DNA from: Pollenia angustigena
Lineage: Eukaryota; Arthropoda; Insecta; Diptera; Polleniidae
DNA length: 64,000 nucleotides
Direction: 5' to 3'
Assembly (NCBI GenBank): GCA_930367215.1
Contig: OV884056.1
Span: forward strand, 320,756,709 to 320,820,708
Under the pieces are notes generated by a model. It saw only the letters and a list, made by a program, of their open reading frames with translations. It ran no database searches and was not told the DNA's origin. Shown piece after piece: positions 57,101 to 64,000 of this stretch (position 1 is the first letter of the stretch; the number at the start of each line of letters is the position of its first letter). The translations under genes and the position numbers were made by a program.

Positions 57101-57693
57101 ATTAAGTCGGAGTGTTCCGAGCTGACCAATGTCACATCAAGAACCTCCTGCCTATTAGCTACAATGAACGTAGGTTCCGCGCCTATGTTTGCTATTTCCA
57201 AATTACTGCTACAGATAAAAGAAAATAGCGACTCACCTCTAGAGTTGGTGTTGGTGCTGCCCCACGTGATGTGGTGCGCATTAGCGTCAGCACAGATAAC
57301 CACCGGGGTACCCATGGAGCCGGCTTTGGCTACCAAGCCGCGAACAAGCCCATTAGGTGGCCCATTGTCCTGGTCATGCGCCATATAGCCCGAGACGATC
57401 CAGATCGGCATGTCGCCCATCTCTAGGGCCGCTGAAGTTGTGTCTTCATCACTGAAATCAGAAAGAATGAAGATATCCAGCGTGTTTTTAGCCAAAATAC
57501 AAGATCTAATTTTACCTGTTGCTTTGGCATATAGGAGCTTATAGCCCTTGAGGTTTAATCCGCAAACCCGATCCTTGTGGATCCATGGCTCTTGGATCAT
57601 TATTAGCTCCTCCTCTCTCTCTACCACCCGGAGGAGCAGTGCAGCGGATGCTGCCTTAGAGTGGTGAAGGTTTATCTGTGTCACCTTCACCAT
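54103..57693 (-). CDS. LOA ORF2: endonuclease, reverse transcriptase, RNase H
   Basis: 1196 residues from the ATG at 57693 (MVKVTQINLHHSKAAS; an upstream ATG at 57717 would add 8). It nicks DNA and copies element RNA at the target. Residues 5-220 are the AP-like endonuclease (IMIQEPW, ICADANAHHITWGS, SDHRY). Residues 430-665 are the reverse transcriptase core (VVFIPKGGKASHTRPKDYRP, FLDIEGAF, GTPKGGVLSPLLWN, catalytic AYADD at 651-655), with the thumb after that (KYLGVILDSKLSW). Residues 910-1035 are RNase H with all four acidic residues: YTDGS (Asp916), QAE (Glu951), FTDSK (Asp976) and HTADS (Asp1028). A CX2CX10HX4C box lies at 1129-1148. No stops or shifts. It overlaps the end of ORF1 by 38 bases in another frame, so translation probably depends on reinitiation or frameshifting. 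Confidence 0.95.
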   Translation of the reverse strand: MVKVTQINLHHSKAASAALLLRVVEREEELIMIQEPWIHKDRVCGLNLKGYKLLYAKATGKIRSCILAKNTLDIFILSDFSDEDTTSAALEMGDMPIWIVSGYMAHDQDNGPPNGLVRGLVAKAGSMGTPVVICADANAHHITWGSTNTNSRGESLFSFICSSNLEIANIGAEPTFIVANRQEVLDVTLVSSEHSDLISNWAVSNDCSFSDHRYVEFQLGPPPLGVCTFVNRRRTRWDYQASLLADSLGSVPVISGITETEMAVEFLSGALRQATALACRPVVRKKGGKPPWWSPEIAQSRRDCRRLFNMAKRLGNWADYKSALNRFKNLVRSAKRNAWRNFCSGVEGSSETNRLRKIMASCPTVPSYIQKADGSWTTNSQETLEVLIDTHFPGNSLPTPRKINCLSEPGPVSISLCYDRLNWAIRSFDSFKAPGPDGIIPADLQKNAGLLVPWLSAIYTESIRFSYVPIRWTRCRVVFIPKGGKASHTRPKDYRPISLSSFLLKTLERVIDIHLRMSIPRHLLSSSQHAYTKGKSVETALHSLVGYIEKSLEFREYSLVAFLDIEGAFNNVKPNSILESMREVVVDDVICRFIGNLLDNRIIESTMGATNVCRFVHRGTPKGGVLSPLLWNLTVNTLLGRFDRLGIKTVAYADDVAVAVAGKHLDTLSHCMESALQILSSWSISCGLGVNPQKTELVLFTRKYKVGNFRLPRLNGTELRLSNSAKYLGVILDSKLSWELNVRTRVDRAIVALYTCKRSLGRSWGLGPRGVEWIFEAVVKPILFYGVIVWWPAVERGRYCRMLEKVYRLAALMITGSLRSTPTKALFTMLDWLPIDIMAEQQALTSAMRLGAVGLWSTRNYGHARVTLHASYDLAGLDYCTPEPFFGALFTVHHGSYDELLDNTRSLEPTLRVYTDGSRMGDRVGGGFFIEELDIRVSFRLPDGSSVLQAEISAIKRAANWLKYYRISRDICIFTDSKAAIAALAGVFTTSMLTVECRMSLNEIAKHSSVTLTWVPGHSGLLGNHTADSLAKQGCLLDDMFVDGLIGTSMARCRTLIRRESYRRAQGRWQGEHTCLMARTLWPGYDAAKTRVLLGLGRDRIRTVISVITGHWVIGTHARRMGLEYNDYCRSCHDEEEEETVFHFLCQCPGLAGVRLRHFGRPELPCLDDLSNAGLKSISLFCRESGWFETAVTSGE

Positions 57694-59119
57694 GTCCAGT
57701 ATTAACGACCGTGACATTGGCGTCCTCCTGATCTGATTCCAGGAGGGCGTCCTCATCAGCCAATTCACCCATGCGTTCAAAGAGGTCACCCAGCATGTCA
57801 GAGACGGACGGGGTGTCTTCTTTGTCACATGAATGAACGGAAGCGTCATTCGTGCAGTCCGCAGACTGCGTAGGCTCCACAACCTTCGGAGCGGGATCGC
57901 CCTTGTCATCACCTCGGTAGACACGGAGCAAGATGGTACTGAAACCATAGTAAATCTTGCCCTGTTTCTCCCTCAGTGGCTTCAAGGAGTCCTGATTCAG
58001 GACTACGATCGCCGTTCTTGAGGATCCTTCAGCTGCTGAAACCTTGACAACTTTCCAGTTATGAGTGGGAAGTTGGGGGTTGCAGCACTGAATAATCTTC
58101 AAGATTTCCTCCGGTGCAGAGGGTTCCGCTGGGATGGTGACGATGGATCTAGGTCTCCGTGGTATCTCACTCATCAAAACCACGTCGAGCCTAGCACCTT
58201 CCCATATTTCGCCAATCGCTCCAATGGCAAGCTTCAGCAGAAGTGCAGAGCGCTCGTCCACACACGCCATCAGCTTAACGTGACCCTGGTACCAGCCAGC
58301 ATCGTCGCATTGCGGGGGTGCTCCTGGATTCTCACTAAGGATCTTCCAAAAGACACCCATCATTTGCTGCTTCACCAAGTCCCACCTAGAGTGGGAGATG
58401 GATCCATCAGCAGCACTTCTGTCTATAATAGCCCTAACAAGATGGTCTTTCGCCACCTCGCTGTAGGACCTATTAGTCGACTTTGGTGCGTACTTGGGAC
58501 GTTTTGTCCCTGGTTGCTGTCTAACGGCTGTCGCTTCTTCCTCCGAACGTTGCCGTTTAGGCATTGCCTTTGCAGGGGCGGGAGGTGAAACGCTTTGAAG
58601 CCCAGCAGTAAGGGCCTTAGCCCATGCCAATGAAGCTTCCTGTTCTGCAGAAAGCTCATTGGCATCTTTGGAGCCGAATAGCTCGATAACACGCAAGGCA
58701 GCTCGCCTTGAGTTAGATGCCCTCTTAGAAGGATTTTTATGCCGAGGTGTCTTCTTAGTGACGCCGGACTTGGCGGGGGGAGGTGCAGAAGTGGGACAGG
58801 ATGTAATCATCTCCGTCCCTCTTTGCACAATAGGCATATGGGAGGCTGCTTTGTTGGACGACTTTGTGATTTCCAACTTTGCAGTACCCGAAGCATGGGC
58901 TTTATCCGCTCTGGCGGAAAGGGCTGATGCGGCTTTTGATGTACTTGGCGCGAAAGACAGAGGTACATCGCCGCTGTTAGGTGTCGAGGCTGATACAGCC
59001 ACCGACGGGATCGTCTTCGTCTCATTGTCCTTATCATTGGTCCCTTTCGTGTCCTGTTCCGTGCCATTGTTAGTTTGTTGTTTGTTTTGTTTTTGATTTG
59101 TTTTAAAAGGAGTTGTCAT
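57656..59119 (-). CDS. LOA ORF1: RNA-binding (gag-like) protein
   Basis: 487 residues from the ATG at 59119 (MTTPFKTNQKQNKQQ). The frame is open a little further upstream without another ATG. Residues 1-235 are low complexity, rich in Lys, Ser, Thr, Asn and Ala, with basic clusters (KKTPRHKNPSKRASNSRRAA, KRPKYAPKS) suited to RNA binding. Residues 235-430 form a folded domain with AIIDRSAADGSISHSRWDLV, GWYQGHVKLMACVDERSALL and NWKVVKVSAAEGSSRTAIVV, which I recognise as the DUF4780 type found in ORF1 of such fly elements. No CCHC knuckle is seen, so RNA binding would rest on the basic part. The acidic C-terminus overlaps the start of ORF2. Expected role: coating element RNA into a particle with ORF2. 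Intact. Confidence 0.88.
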   Translation of the reverse strand: MTTPFKTNQKQNKQQTNNGTEQDTKGTNDKDNETKTIPSVAVSASTPNSGDVPLSFAPSTSKAASALSARADKAHASGTAKLEITKSSNKAASHMPIVQRGTEMITSCPTSAPPPAKSGVTKKTPRHKNPSKRASNSRRAALRVIELFGSKDANELSAEQEASLAWAKALTAGLQSVSPPAPAKAMPKRQRSEEEATAVRQQPGTKRPKYAPKSTNRSYSEVAKDHLVRAIIDRSAADGSISHSRWDLVKQQMMGVFWKILSENPGAPPQCDDAGWYQGHVKLMACVDERSALLLKLAIGAIGEIWEGARLDVVLMSEIPRRPRSIVTIPAEPSAPEEILKIIQCCNPQLPTHNWKVVKVSAAEGSSRTAIVVLNQDSLKPLREKQGKIYYGFSTILLRVYRGDDKGDPAPKVVEPTQSADCTNDASVHSCDKEDTPSVSDMLGDLFERMGELADEDALLESDQEDANVTVVNTGHGEGDTDKPSPL

Positions 59120-59490
59120 TTTGTTTTTGGTCCCACGAGTGTAGGGGATCTGGAAGTCCGCCACGTCATAGCCCCCGATAACGCGGTAAGGGCGTAGTCT
59201 ATTTGCTGAGGTGCCCAGGTATCAGCAAAGCTCCGTGATAATACAGTCGGTAACCCCTGACTGCAAACCAACCGATAGGCACGGGTCGCATAACACCTCG
59301 GTTTAGGGGATGGATAACCTTTCGTTGCCAAGGCCTTTGAGTTCACTGCCCTCATCTCGGGAATCACCAGATGCTGGCAAAATGCCCGGATCAAGACACG
59401 AACCACAGCCAAGACGTAAGCCACCACATCGCTTCAAGATTGTTATCCATGATAGTGGTGTCCACATACTTTTATTTCTAGGGTAGAGAA

Positions 59491-59528
59491 AATTTTGTTG
59501 CGCAGTGTACTTTTGTTGCGCAGTGTAA
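59491..59528 (+). repeat. Direct 19-bp duplication in the Transib right arm
   Basis: TTTTGTTGCGCAGTGTA occurs twice, head to tail, with two bases between. It lies 130 bp inside the right Transib terminus. CGCAGTG resembles the recombination-signal heptamer CACAGTG at 6 of 7 bases. Could be a subterminal transposase-binding repeat; unproven. Confidence 0.5.
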
Positions 59529-59663
59529 TTTGTTCAAAATCTGCCACTAGACTTTTTATATCATACTACACCTAAAACTATCAAAAAACTAAAACTTTTA
59601 ATTCAAAAAACACATTTAATAATTTTGGCCAGCTTTTCAGGCCAAATACTCCTCTGTGCGACG

Positions 59664-60122
59664 GTTGTAAAATGTTTCAATTTATACAATTTTGGTCGCC
59701 GTCAACTATACGTGTGACTGGCGTTCTCAACATCTGCAATTTCACGTCGGCTTCGAGTGGAATATTATGACATTTATAACGTTACAAAGTGATCTCTTTT
59801 AATTGTTTTCGACATGAGTTACAGGCACAGTATCTTCCCACTTTTCGAGAAACGAATTTTCGGAATGTTCGGTTTCACATCTTTTCGATACGAGAAGTTC
59901 ACACCAAAGTTACAGAACGTGGGTAAAAGTAAAACTTTGTTTTGAAGCTAAGTGTACAATTCTAGACAAAATAGAGGCCTATATTCTTGCTCGAGAACAA
60001 AGTCTTTTATGAAATTATGAGAATCGGTAAATTATTTTTACCTAGCTTCCACCGTTTCGAAAATAAACGGGTATATGACTCGGAGCGACCAACAGTTGTC
60101 AACTTAGCAACACCAGTAACTA
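59664..60122. other. Flanking sequence, no gene
   Basis: No coding motif. CCTAGCTTCCACC and ACTCGGAGCGACCAACAGTT near 60043-60100 are loosely repeated at 60386-60530 (CCTAGCTTTCCGC, ACTCGGAGCATCAACTGCG), suggesting an old tandem duplication split by the MITE at 60123. Confidence 0.4.
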
Positions 60123-60344
60123 GTGGGATTCTGTAACTTTTAACAATAACAACAGTTGTTATAATTGTCAACATGTTTTGTTGTTTGCACTAACGATTTT
60201 GTGATTCTGTAAATTGTTGTTAAAAACATAGATACAAATTAACGTCAAGTGGCATCACTGTCAAAAAAAGGGCAAAATCGTTAATTTGCTTGTTAATTTT
60301 TTTAACAATGACAACTATTGTTAAAATTAATTACAGAATCGCAC
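60123..60344. mobile_element. 222-bp MITE, TA duplication
   Basis: GTGGGATTCTGTAA at the left and TTACAGAATCGCAC at the right, then inner AACAATAACAACAGTTGTTA / TTAACAATGACAACTATTGTTAA pairs. TA on both flanks (60121-60122 and 60345-60346). Non-coding, Tc1/mariner-like. Confidence 0.75.
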
Positions 60345-61329
60345 TACAGCTCTTCAGGTATCGTTGCTACAACAACGACATCAACCTAGCTTTCCGCGAC
60401 AATTGGGTCTACGTACCGGAACGACTCGGAGCATCAACTGCGCCGACCAAAGATTGTCAACTCAGCAACACCAACACCAATACAAGTCGAGCTGTTACAA
60501 CAACAACAACCTAGCTTCCATACAAGTGACTTCCCGAATAGTAGGAATTTATTGGTGAAAGATCGTTTAAGTATATATGTATATGTTCCCGTCGTTCCTA
60601 TAAGTAGCATATGGTCTTATATGGTCGATTTAGTATGCACTATCAAAAAGCGTTTTGGTTGTACAACCTCTTTCAATGAGTTTTTCATCCTAAAATAACA
60701 AAACAAATGAGTGGATAACATTAAATTCAGTCAACTCAAGTAAAACCATTTGAATATTCGAATTTCGAATATATTTTAAATGTTAAATTATTTGAATTTT
60801 TACTTCTTCTTTGAATTTTTTCTGTACATTTTATTATGTATGTATCTTGTAGTGATGGTTGGTATAATCATTTTGAATATTCACGAATACGACAATTAAT
60901 ATCTGCGCCAATACTCGCCGAACACATATACGAGTATGAAAACTAAAATTTTGCGCCCCCTCGATATTTAAAATTAAATTTTAAAAATAAATGTAATTTT
61001 GCCACACTAATAAATGTATTTTATATTATTTATGACATTCCGATGACAGATTTTGAAATTATCAATTTCACACCGTAATGTCACTTAATTTTACAATATA
61101 AATATTATTATTATTATGTAAAGGGCAGTGCGACCAGATTGTAAAATTTCTTAAAACTTAAATCTGCCATTAAATTAAAAAAAAAAAAAAATTTTTAAAT
61201 TAATTTAAATAAATGCTTTAAATAATGTTGAAATTTTTTATTTAGATTTATGTTAAAAAGTTATGTATATCCATTAAATTTTATTTGAAGCTAAATACAA
61301 TTAAATGGCTCCGAGCAATAACTTCCAGG
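60345..61329. other. AT-rich sequence, no gene
   Basis: A CAACAACAACAAC-rich stretch near 60500 and AT palindromes near 60757 (GAATATTCGAATTTCGAATA). No coding signal. Confidence 0.5.
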
Positions 61330-61499
61330 TGCAATAAGTCCCAAGAAAAAAATATAATTAGACCCAACAACTTTTCATACAAATGTGGGAGTAATTTCAT
61401 TATGAAATAGCTCCCAGCCCTCTCGGTTTTATTACATTTCTTTTGGAAGTTATTTCATTTTTTGCCTGGGAGTTATTTCATAATGAAATAAAATCCAAA

Positions 61500-62538
61500 G
61501 GCTCCACGAAAAGCCCCCCAATGAAAAAACGCCCAAACGAGAAATGAAATATTCCCCAATTTTTTTCATAAATTTTTGGGTGTTATTTCGTATTTTTTTT
61601 TTTTTTTTTTGGAATTATTTCATTCCTCATTTGGGGTTCCAATGAAATAACACTCAACAAATTTTTAAAATTCGGGGCTTGTTTTATAGCGTGTTTAATT
61701 TGGGCTTTATTTCATTTTTTATTCGGGGGTTATTTCGTTTTCAAAGCTGTTTGTTTTTGGGGGTTATTTCATTTTATTTGGGGTTTATTTCATTTGCTTA
61801 GTTTGGATCTCTTTCCTTTTTTTTGAGAATTCAAGTAACTGTTTTTTGGAATAACAGTGTCAACATATGAGTACAATTGAGTGGTTGTTAAACATAAATT
61901 ATTTTCAGTTGTGCATCGAAGTTCGGACGCTTTACATCATCTCGTGTTAATATTTAAAAAAAGGGAATTCGAAATTGTGGGTGGAAAACAAAGAAATAGC
62001 TATTTTCTATATTCTTTAAGTGAAAAACAATTATATTTAAACAATGAAGGCAGTTGTGTAAAGGCCAAACGTAAAAGGCAAATTGTCTTCCGAACTGCAA
62101 AAATAGAGCAGGGCTACAAGGATCTACGAGCGGGTAAAATAACTGCAGCAATATTTTTGAACCCCATATACCCTTATTATAAAGAAGACTCCTGCAGGCC
62201 TCCACACGATTCATTTCAATAATTCTGCGACTTTGCTGTTGGTCCATATTTACTTGGTGAAACTGACTCTTTTATGAATTTTGGGCATAATTTAATTTTT
62301 GTTGCTCATGGGGTTTATTTCAATGGGGGTTATTTCATTTTCATCATTGGGTTTTATTTCATATGAAATAACTTCCAAATATTGGGGGCTGTTTCGTTTT
62401 CGTTTTGGGGTTTATTTCATTTATTTTTCGATGTTATTTCATTCACTGCTTTTGGCTGTTATTTCCTATTTTTTGGGGTTTATTTCATTGGAGGTTATTT
62501 CCTGGGCGTTATTTCATTGGGGCGCTTTTCGTGGAGCC
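61500..62538. mobile_element. Inverted-repeat element with 9-bp target duplication
   Basis: GGCTCCACGAAAAGCCCCCC AATGAAAAAACGCCC at the left (61500-61534) is mirrored at the right (62504-62538) with two mismatches in 35. Flanking AAATCCAAA is present on both sides (ending 61499 and starting 62539). A 9-bp duplication with long termini fits the Mutator-like (MULE/Phantom) pattern; hAT with 8 bp is the alternative. It encloses the 113-codon frame at 61881. The TTATTTCAT motifs continue outside, so the element inserted into a related sequence or an older copy. Confidence 0.7.
61881..62222 (+). CDS. Unrecognised 113-codon frame inside the inverted-repeat element
   Basis: The frame opens with TTG/GTG-type codons; no strong ATG start. 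TTATTTTCAG just upstream of 61909 looks like a splice acceptor, so it may be an exon. The sequence is Lys/Arg/aromatic rich (GGKQRNSYFLYSLSEKQLYL, NNEGSCVKAKRKRQIVFRTA). The order aromatic-rich strand, then CVKAKRKRQ, faintly recalls a FLYWCH zinc finger, which occurs with some Mutator-like elements, but the paired His residues are not evident. Function unknown; it may be a non-coding chance frame. Confidence 0.25.
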   Translation: MVVKHKLFSVVHRSSDALHHLVLIFKKREFEIVGGKQRNSYFLYSLSEKQLYLNNEGSCVKAKRKRQIVFRTAKIEQGYKDLRAGKITAAIFLNPIYPYYKEDSCRPPHDSFQ

Positions 62539-62930
62539 AAATCCAAATGAAATAAGTCTCCGAAAAAATAAACGTGGTAGTTATTTCTTTGTATTTTGGT
62601 TTTCGGTGTTATTTAGTTATTTCATTTTCATTTATTTGCAATTTCTTAAAATTGTTTAACATTTTAAACGGTATTTATAACGGGATAGTTTAAACAGTTG
62701 CTTTTATTAATGTCTTTAGGAGTTATTTAATATTGAAACAACTCCTAAAAGTTGGGGTTTGTTTCATTTTAGACTTGGAGATTATTTCATTTTTTAGGAT
62801 TAAGTTCTTTTTTCCGGTTTGGGACTTATTTAATTTATTTTGGGATTTATTTCATTGGGAGTTATTGCACTGGGACTTATTGCTCCTGGGGCTTATTTTA
62901 CTTATTTCTATTTAAATTTTTTATGAAATT

Positions 62931-63799
62931 GAAATAGAAGAAAATATTTAAGCCAGCGCACAGTAAAAGATTTCGGCCAAAACCCTTTCACTTTGTTACT
63001 TATTTTCGTACAGTAATAAAACTTAGTGCGAGTGTGAAGTAGCTGAAGGAAGTGTAATAGGGATCACTTAAAAGGTAATAATTAAAAAGGACAGCCAAAA
63101 ACTGTTGTGAAACTTATAGTCCTTACTGGAGAGCCTTTTTACTGTTCTGTAACCTCTTAACCTCTTAAAACCCCTAACAAATTCGCCCCTTACCAAACTA
63201 GGCCAAAGCTATCAAACATAATGTGGTTGTCAAAGTTATTTCCGGGAATACAAAATTGATTATTAATTAGTTTTCCTTATAGCACGTCATAAATTTGACA
63301 AAAATTTAGATTTCTTTGTACAAAAAGCAAAGTAAATTTATTAAAAACTAATAACGACATATATTGACTTTTGTTAATTTGTAAATTCGTGATTTGAAGT
63401 ATAAAAGCTCTAATATTGCAGCGAAGTTTAAAAATCCAAAAAAACATGGGTAGAATTGGGAAAAATATCACACATCAATATGTAGAACAGGTGGTTGAGT
63501 TTAAATTTTAATTTAAGTCCTCGCAAACCCCTGATAACGAAACTTTCTTCTTTGCGAAGGCTGTCAGTCTATAGTTGTAAGTCTTCTCTTTAAATTAAAA
63601 TGTAATATAGTTCCCAAAAAAATAATTTGGATCTTTATTTCATAATAATTTTAATTAAATTAATAATTAAAACATTAAAAAAATTAAATAATATAGCGAA
63701 ATTGAAAGACCCCCAAAAACCGTTGCTGCTACTCTCTGTACTAATTTTTTTAAAGGTTTTTAATTTTTTTTCTTTTTATTATTTTGTGGGGGGTTATTT
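62931..63799. other. AT-rich sequence, no gene
   Basis: 63226-63300 (GTTATTTCCGGGAATACAAA, ATAGCACGTCATAAATTT) resembles the left part of dispersed repeat R and may be a fourth, worn copy. Nothing else. Confidence 0.4.
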
Positions 63800-64000
63800 C
63801 AAGCCGCAACAATGACAACGCCAGCCCATAAACCGCACCAAACAGTCACTCTTTGTGGATACATCGGCTTTTTAACAATCACTCGTAAATTCTCATTTGC
63901 CCAAATGCGCATTTATCCCGAGTGTGGACACATTTGATGCATTTTGATTTGAACGCCCATTTTCGTAAAAGGCTTCAACAATCTTAACGTGCTGCTCAAT
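63800..64000 (-). pseudogene. Mariner-type transposase, N-terminal and middle pieces, off window edge
   Basis: Minus strand, entering from the right edge: EQHVKIVEAFYENGRSNQNA (start of the helix-turn-helix), then after a deletion and frame changes KKPMYPQRVTV and, in another frame, the tryptophan-containing LFGAVYGLAL segment corresponding to TVWCGLWAGG. The wording is the same as in the 8522 remnant (EQRLQIIEFYYQNA, PMHPEKVTVSCGLWAGG), so the same transposase family. Frameshifts and an internal deletion make it a pseudogene. The N-terminus lies beyond position 64000. Confidence 0.6.

Larger units (their letters stand above)
53982..59444 (-). mobile_element. LOA-clade non-LTR retrotransposon, full length
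   Basis: A 5.46-kb element on the minus strand with two long intact frames (ORF1 and ORF2), a 5' leader of about 325 bp and a short 3' end. It lies within the Transib element. Candidate target duplication ATCCAT flanks it (53976-53981 and 59445-59450). The element is clearly GC-richer than its surroundings, so a recent arrival from a source with different composition or stronger coding constraint is likely. LOA assignment comes from the EN-RT-RNase H order, the C-terminal CCHC box and the INLHHSKAAS opening of ORF2. Both frames are open over their full length, so it may be a recent or active copy. Confidence 0.88.
51996..59658 (+). mobile_element. Transib element with 31-bp TIRs and CGACG duplication
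   Basis: The left terminus CACAGAGGAGTATTTGGCCT GAAAAGCTGGC (51996-52026) and the right terminus (59628-59658) are perfect inverted repeats. Both are flanked by CGACG (51991-51995 and 59659-59663), a 5-bp GC-rich duplication as is typical of Transib. The heptamer CACAGAG differs from the recombination-signal heptamer at one base. The left end continues with AAAAAATGC after a 24-bp spacer. Inside are the C-terminal part of a Transib transposase (52713-53354) and a complete LOA retrotransposon (53982-59444). Without the LOA the element is about 2.2 kb and lacks the N-terminal transposase, so it is a deletion derivative. Confidence 0.9.
61330..62930. repeat. Field of TTATTTCAT / ATGAAATAA motifs
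   Basis: The heptamer to nonamer ATTTCATT, usually preceded by GGGGTTTATTTC or GGAGTTATTTC, recurs roughly two dozen times between 61395 and 61800 and again between 62315 and 62900. It is present on both strands and sometimes as the palindrome TTATTTCATAATGAAATAA (61473). Spacing is irregular, about 20-45 bp. Not a simple satellite. No coding potential in the motif-rich parts. Confidence 0.6.

Noticed and set aside
58061..58588. 175-codon plus-strand frame
   Set aside because: Antisense shadow of LOA ORF1.
1..64000. CRISPR arrays, bacterial operons, ribosome binding sites, attachment sites
   Set aside because: The content is clearly animal repeat DNA; no regularly spaced direct repeats of CRISPR type were seen.

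Overview
This 64 kb window is AT-rich eukaryotic DNA. It looks like intergenic or intronic sequence of a higher fly (Brachycera, probably a calyptrate such as a blow fly or house-fly relative). The evidence is the repeat content: DINE-1-like Helentron derivatives (HINEs) starting TATACCC and ending in a hairpin plus CTTG, jockey and LOA-type non-LTR retrotransposons, Transib and mariner transposons, and many small inverted-repeat elements. I found no host gene, tRNA or rRNA that I can support. The species cannot be fixed from sequence alone.

Layout. 1-11 kb: HINE copies (one complete, with a 150-bp tandem array), three decayed coding remnants (two DD41D-type mariner fragments and a half RING-H2 finger) and a 500-bp MITE with 30-bp termini. 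11.9-15.8 kb: a probable hAT element with 8-bp target duplication, filled with nested MITEs. 18-29 kb: more MITEs, a jockey relic split by a second hAT element, a 221-bp tandem duplication, and a MITE whose empty site survives in a sister repeat. 29.8-32.6 kb: a decayed Transib (RAG1-family) transposase whose nearby end resembles a 23-RSS. 34-48 kb: a 5'-truncated jockey copy, two further non-LTR scraps and a second HINE family. 50.1-50.8 kb: a hAT-type foldback with an exact 8-bp duplication. 52.0-59.7 kb: a second Transib with perfect 31-bp termini and a GC-rich 5-bp duplication (CGACG), into which a full-length, apparently intact LOA retrotransposon (54.0-59.4 kb, clearly GC-richer) has jumped. 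61.5-62.5 kb: an inverted-repeat element with a 9-bp duplication set in a field of TTATTTCAT motifs. The right edge carries another mariner remnant.

The only long open reading frames that look functional are ORF1 and ORF2 of the LOA element. ORF1 would coat the RNA, and ORF2 supplies endonuclease, reverse transcriptase and RNase H. The most interesting material is the pair of unrelated Transib copies, because their transposase shares the DDE core motifs of RAG1 and their termini show heptamer and nonamer-like structure. All other coding traces are broken. The nesting order gives a relative history: old Transib, hAT and HINE copies, then MITEs, with the LOA insertion among the youngest events.
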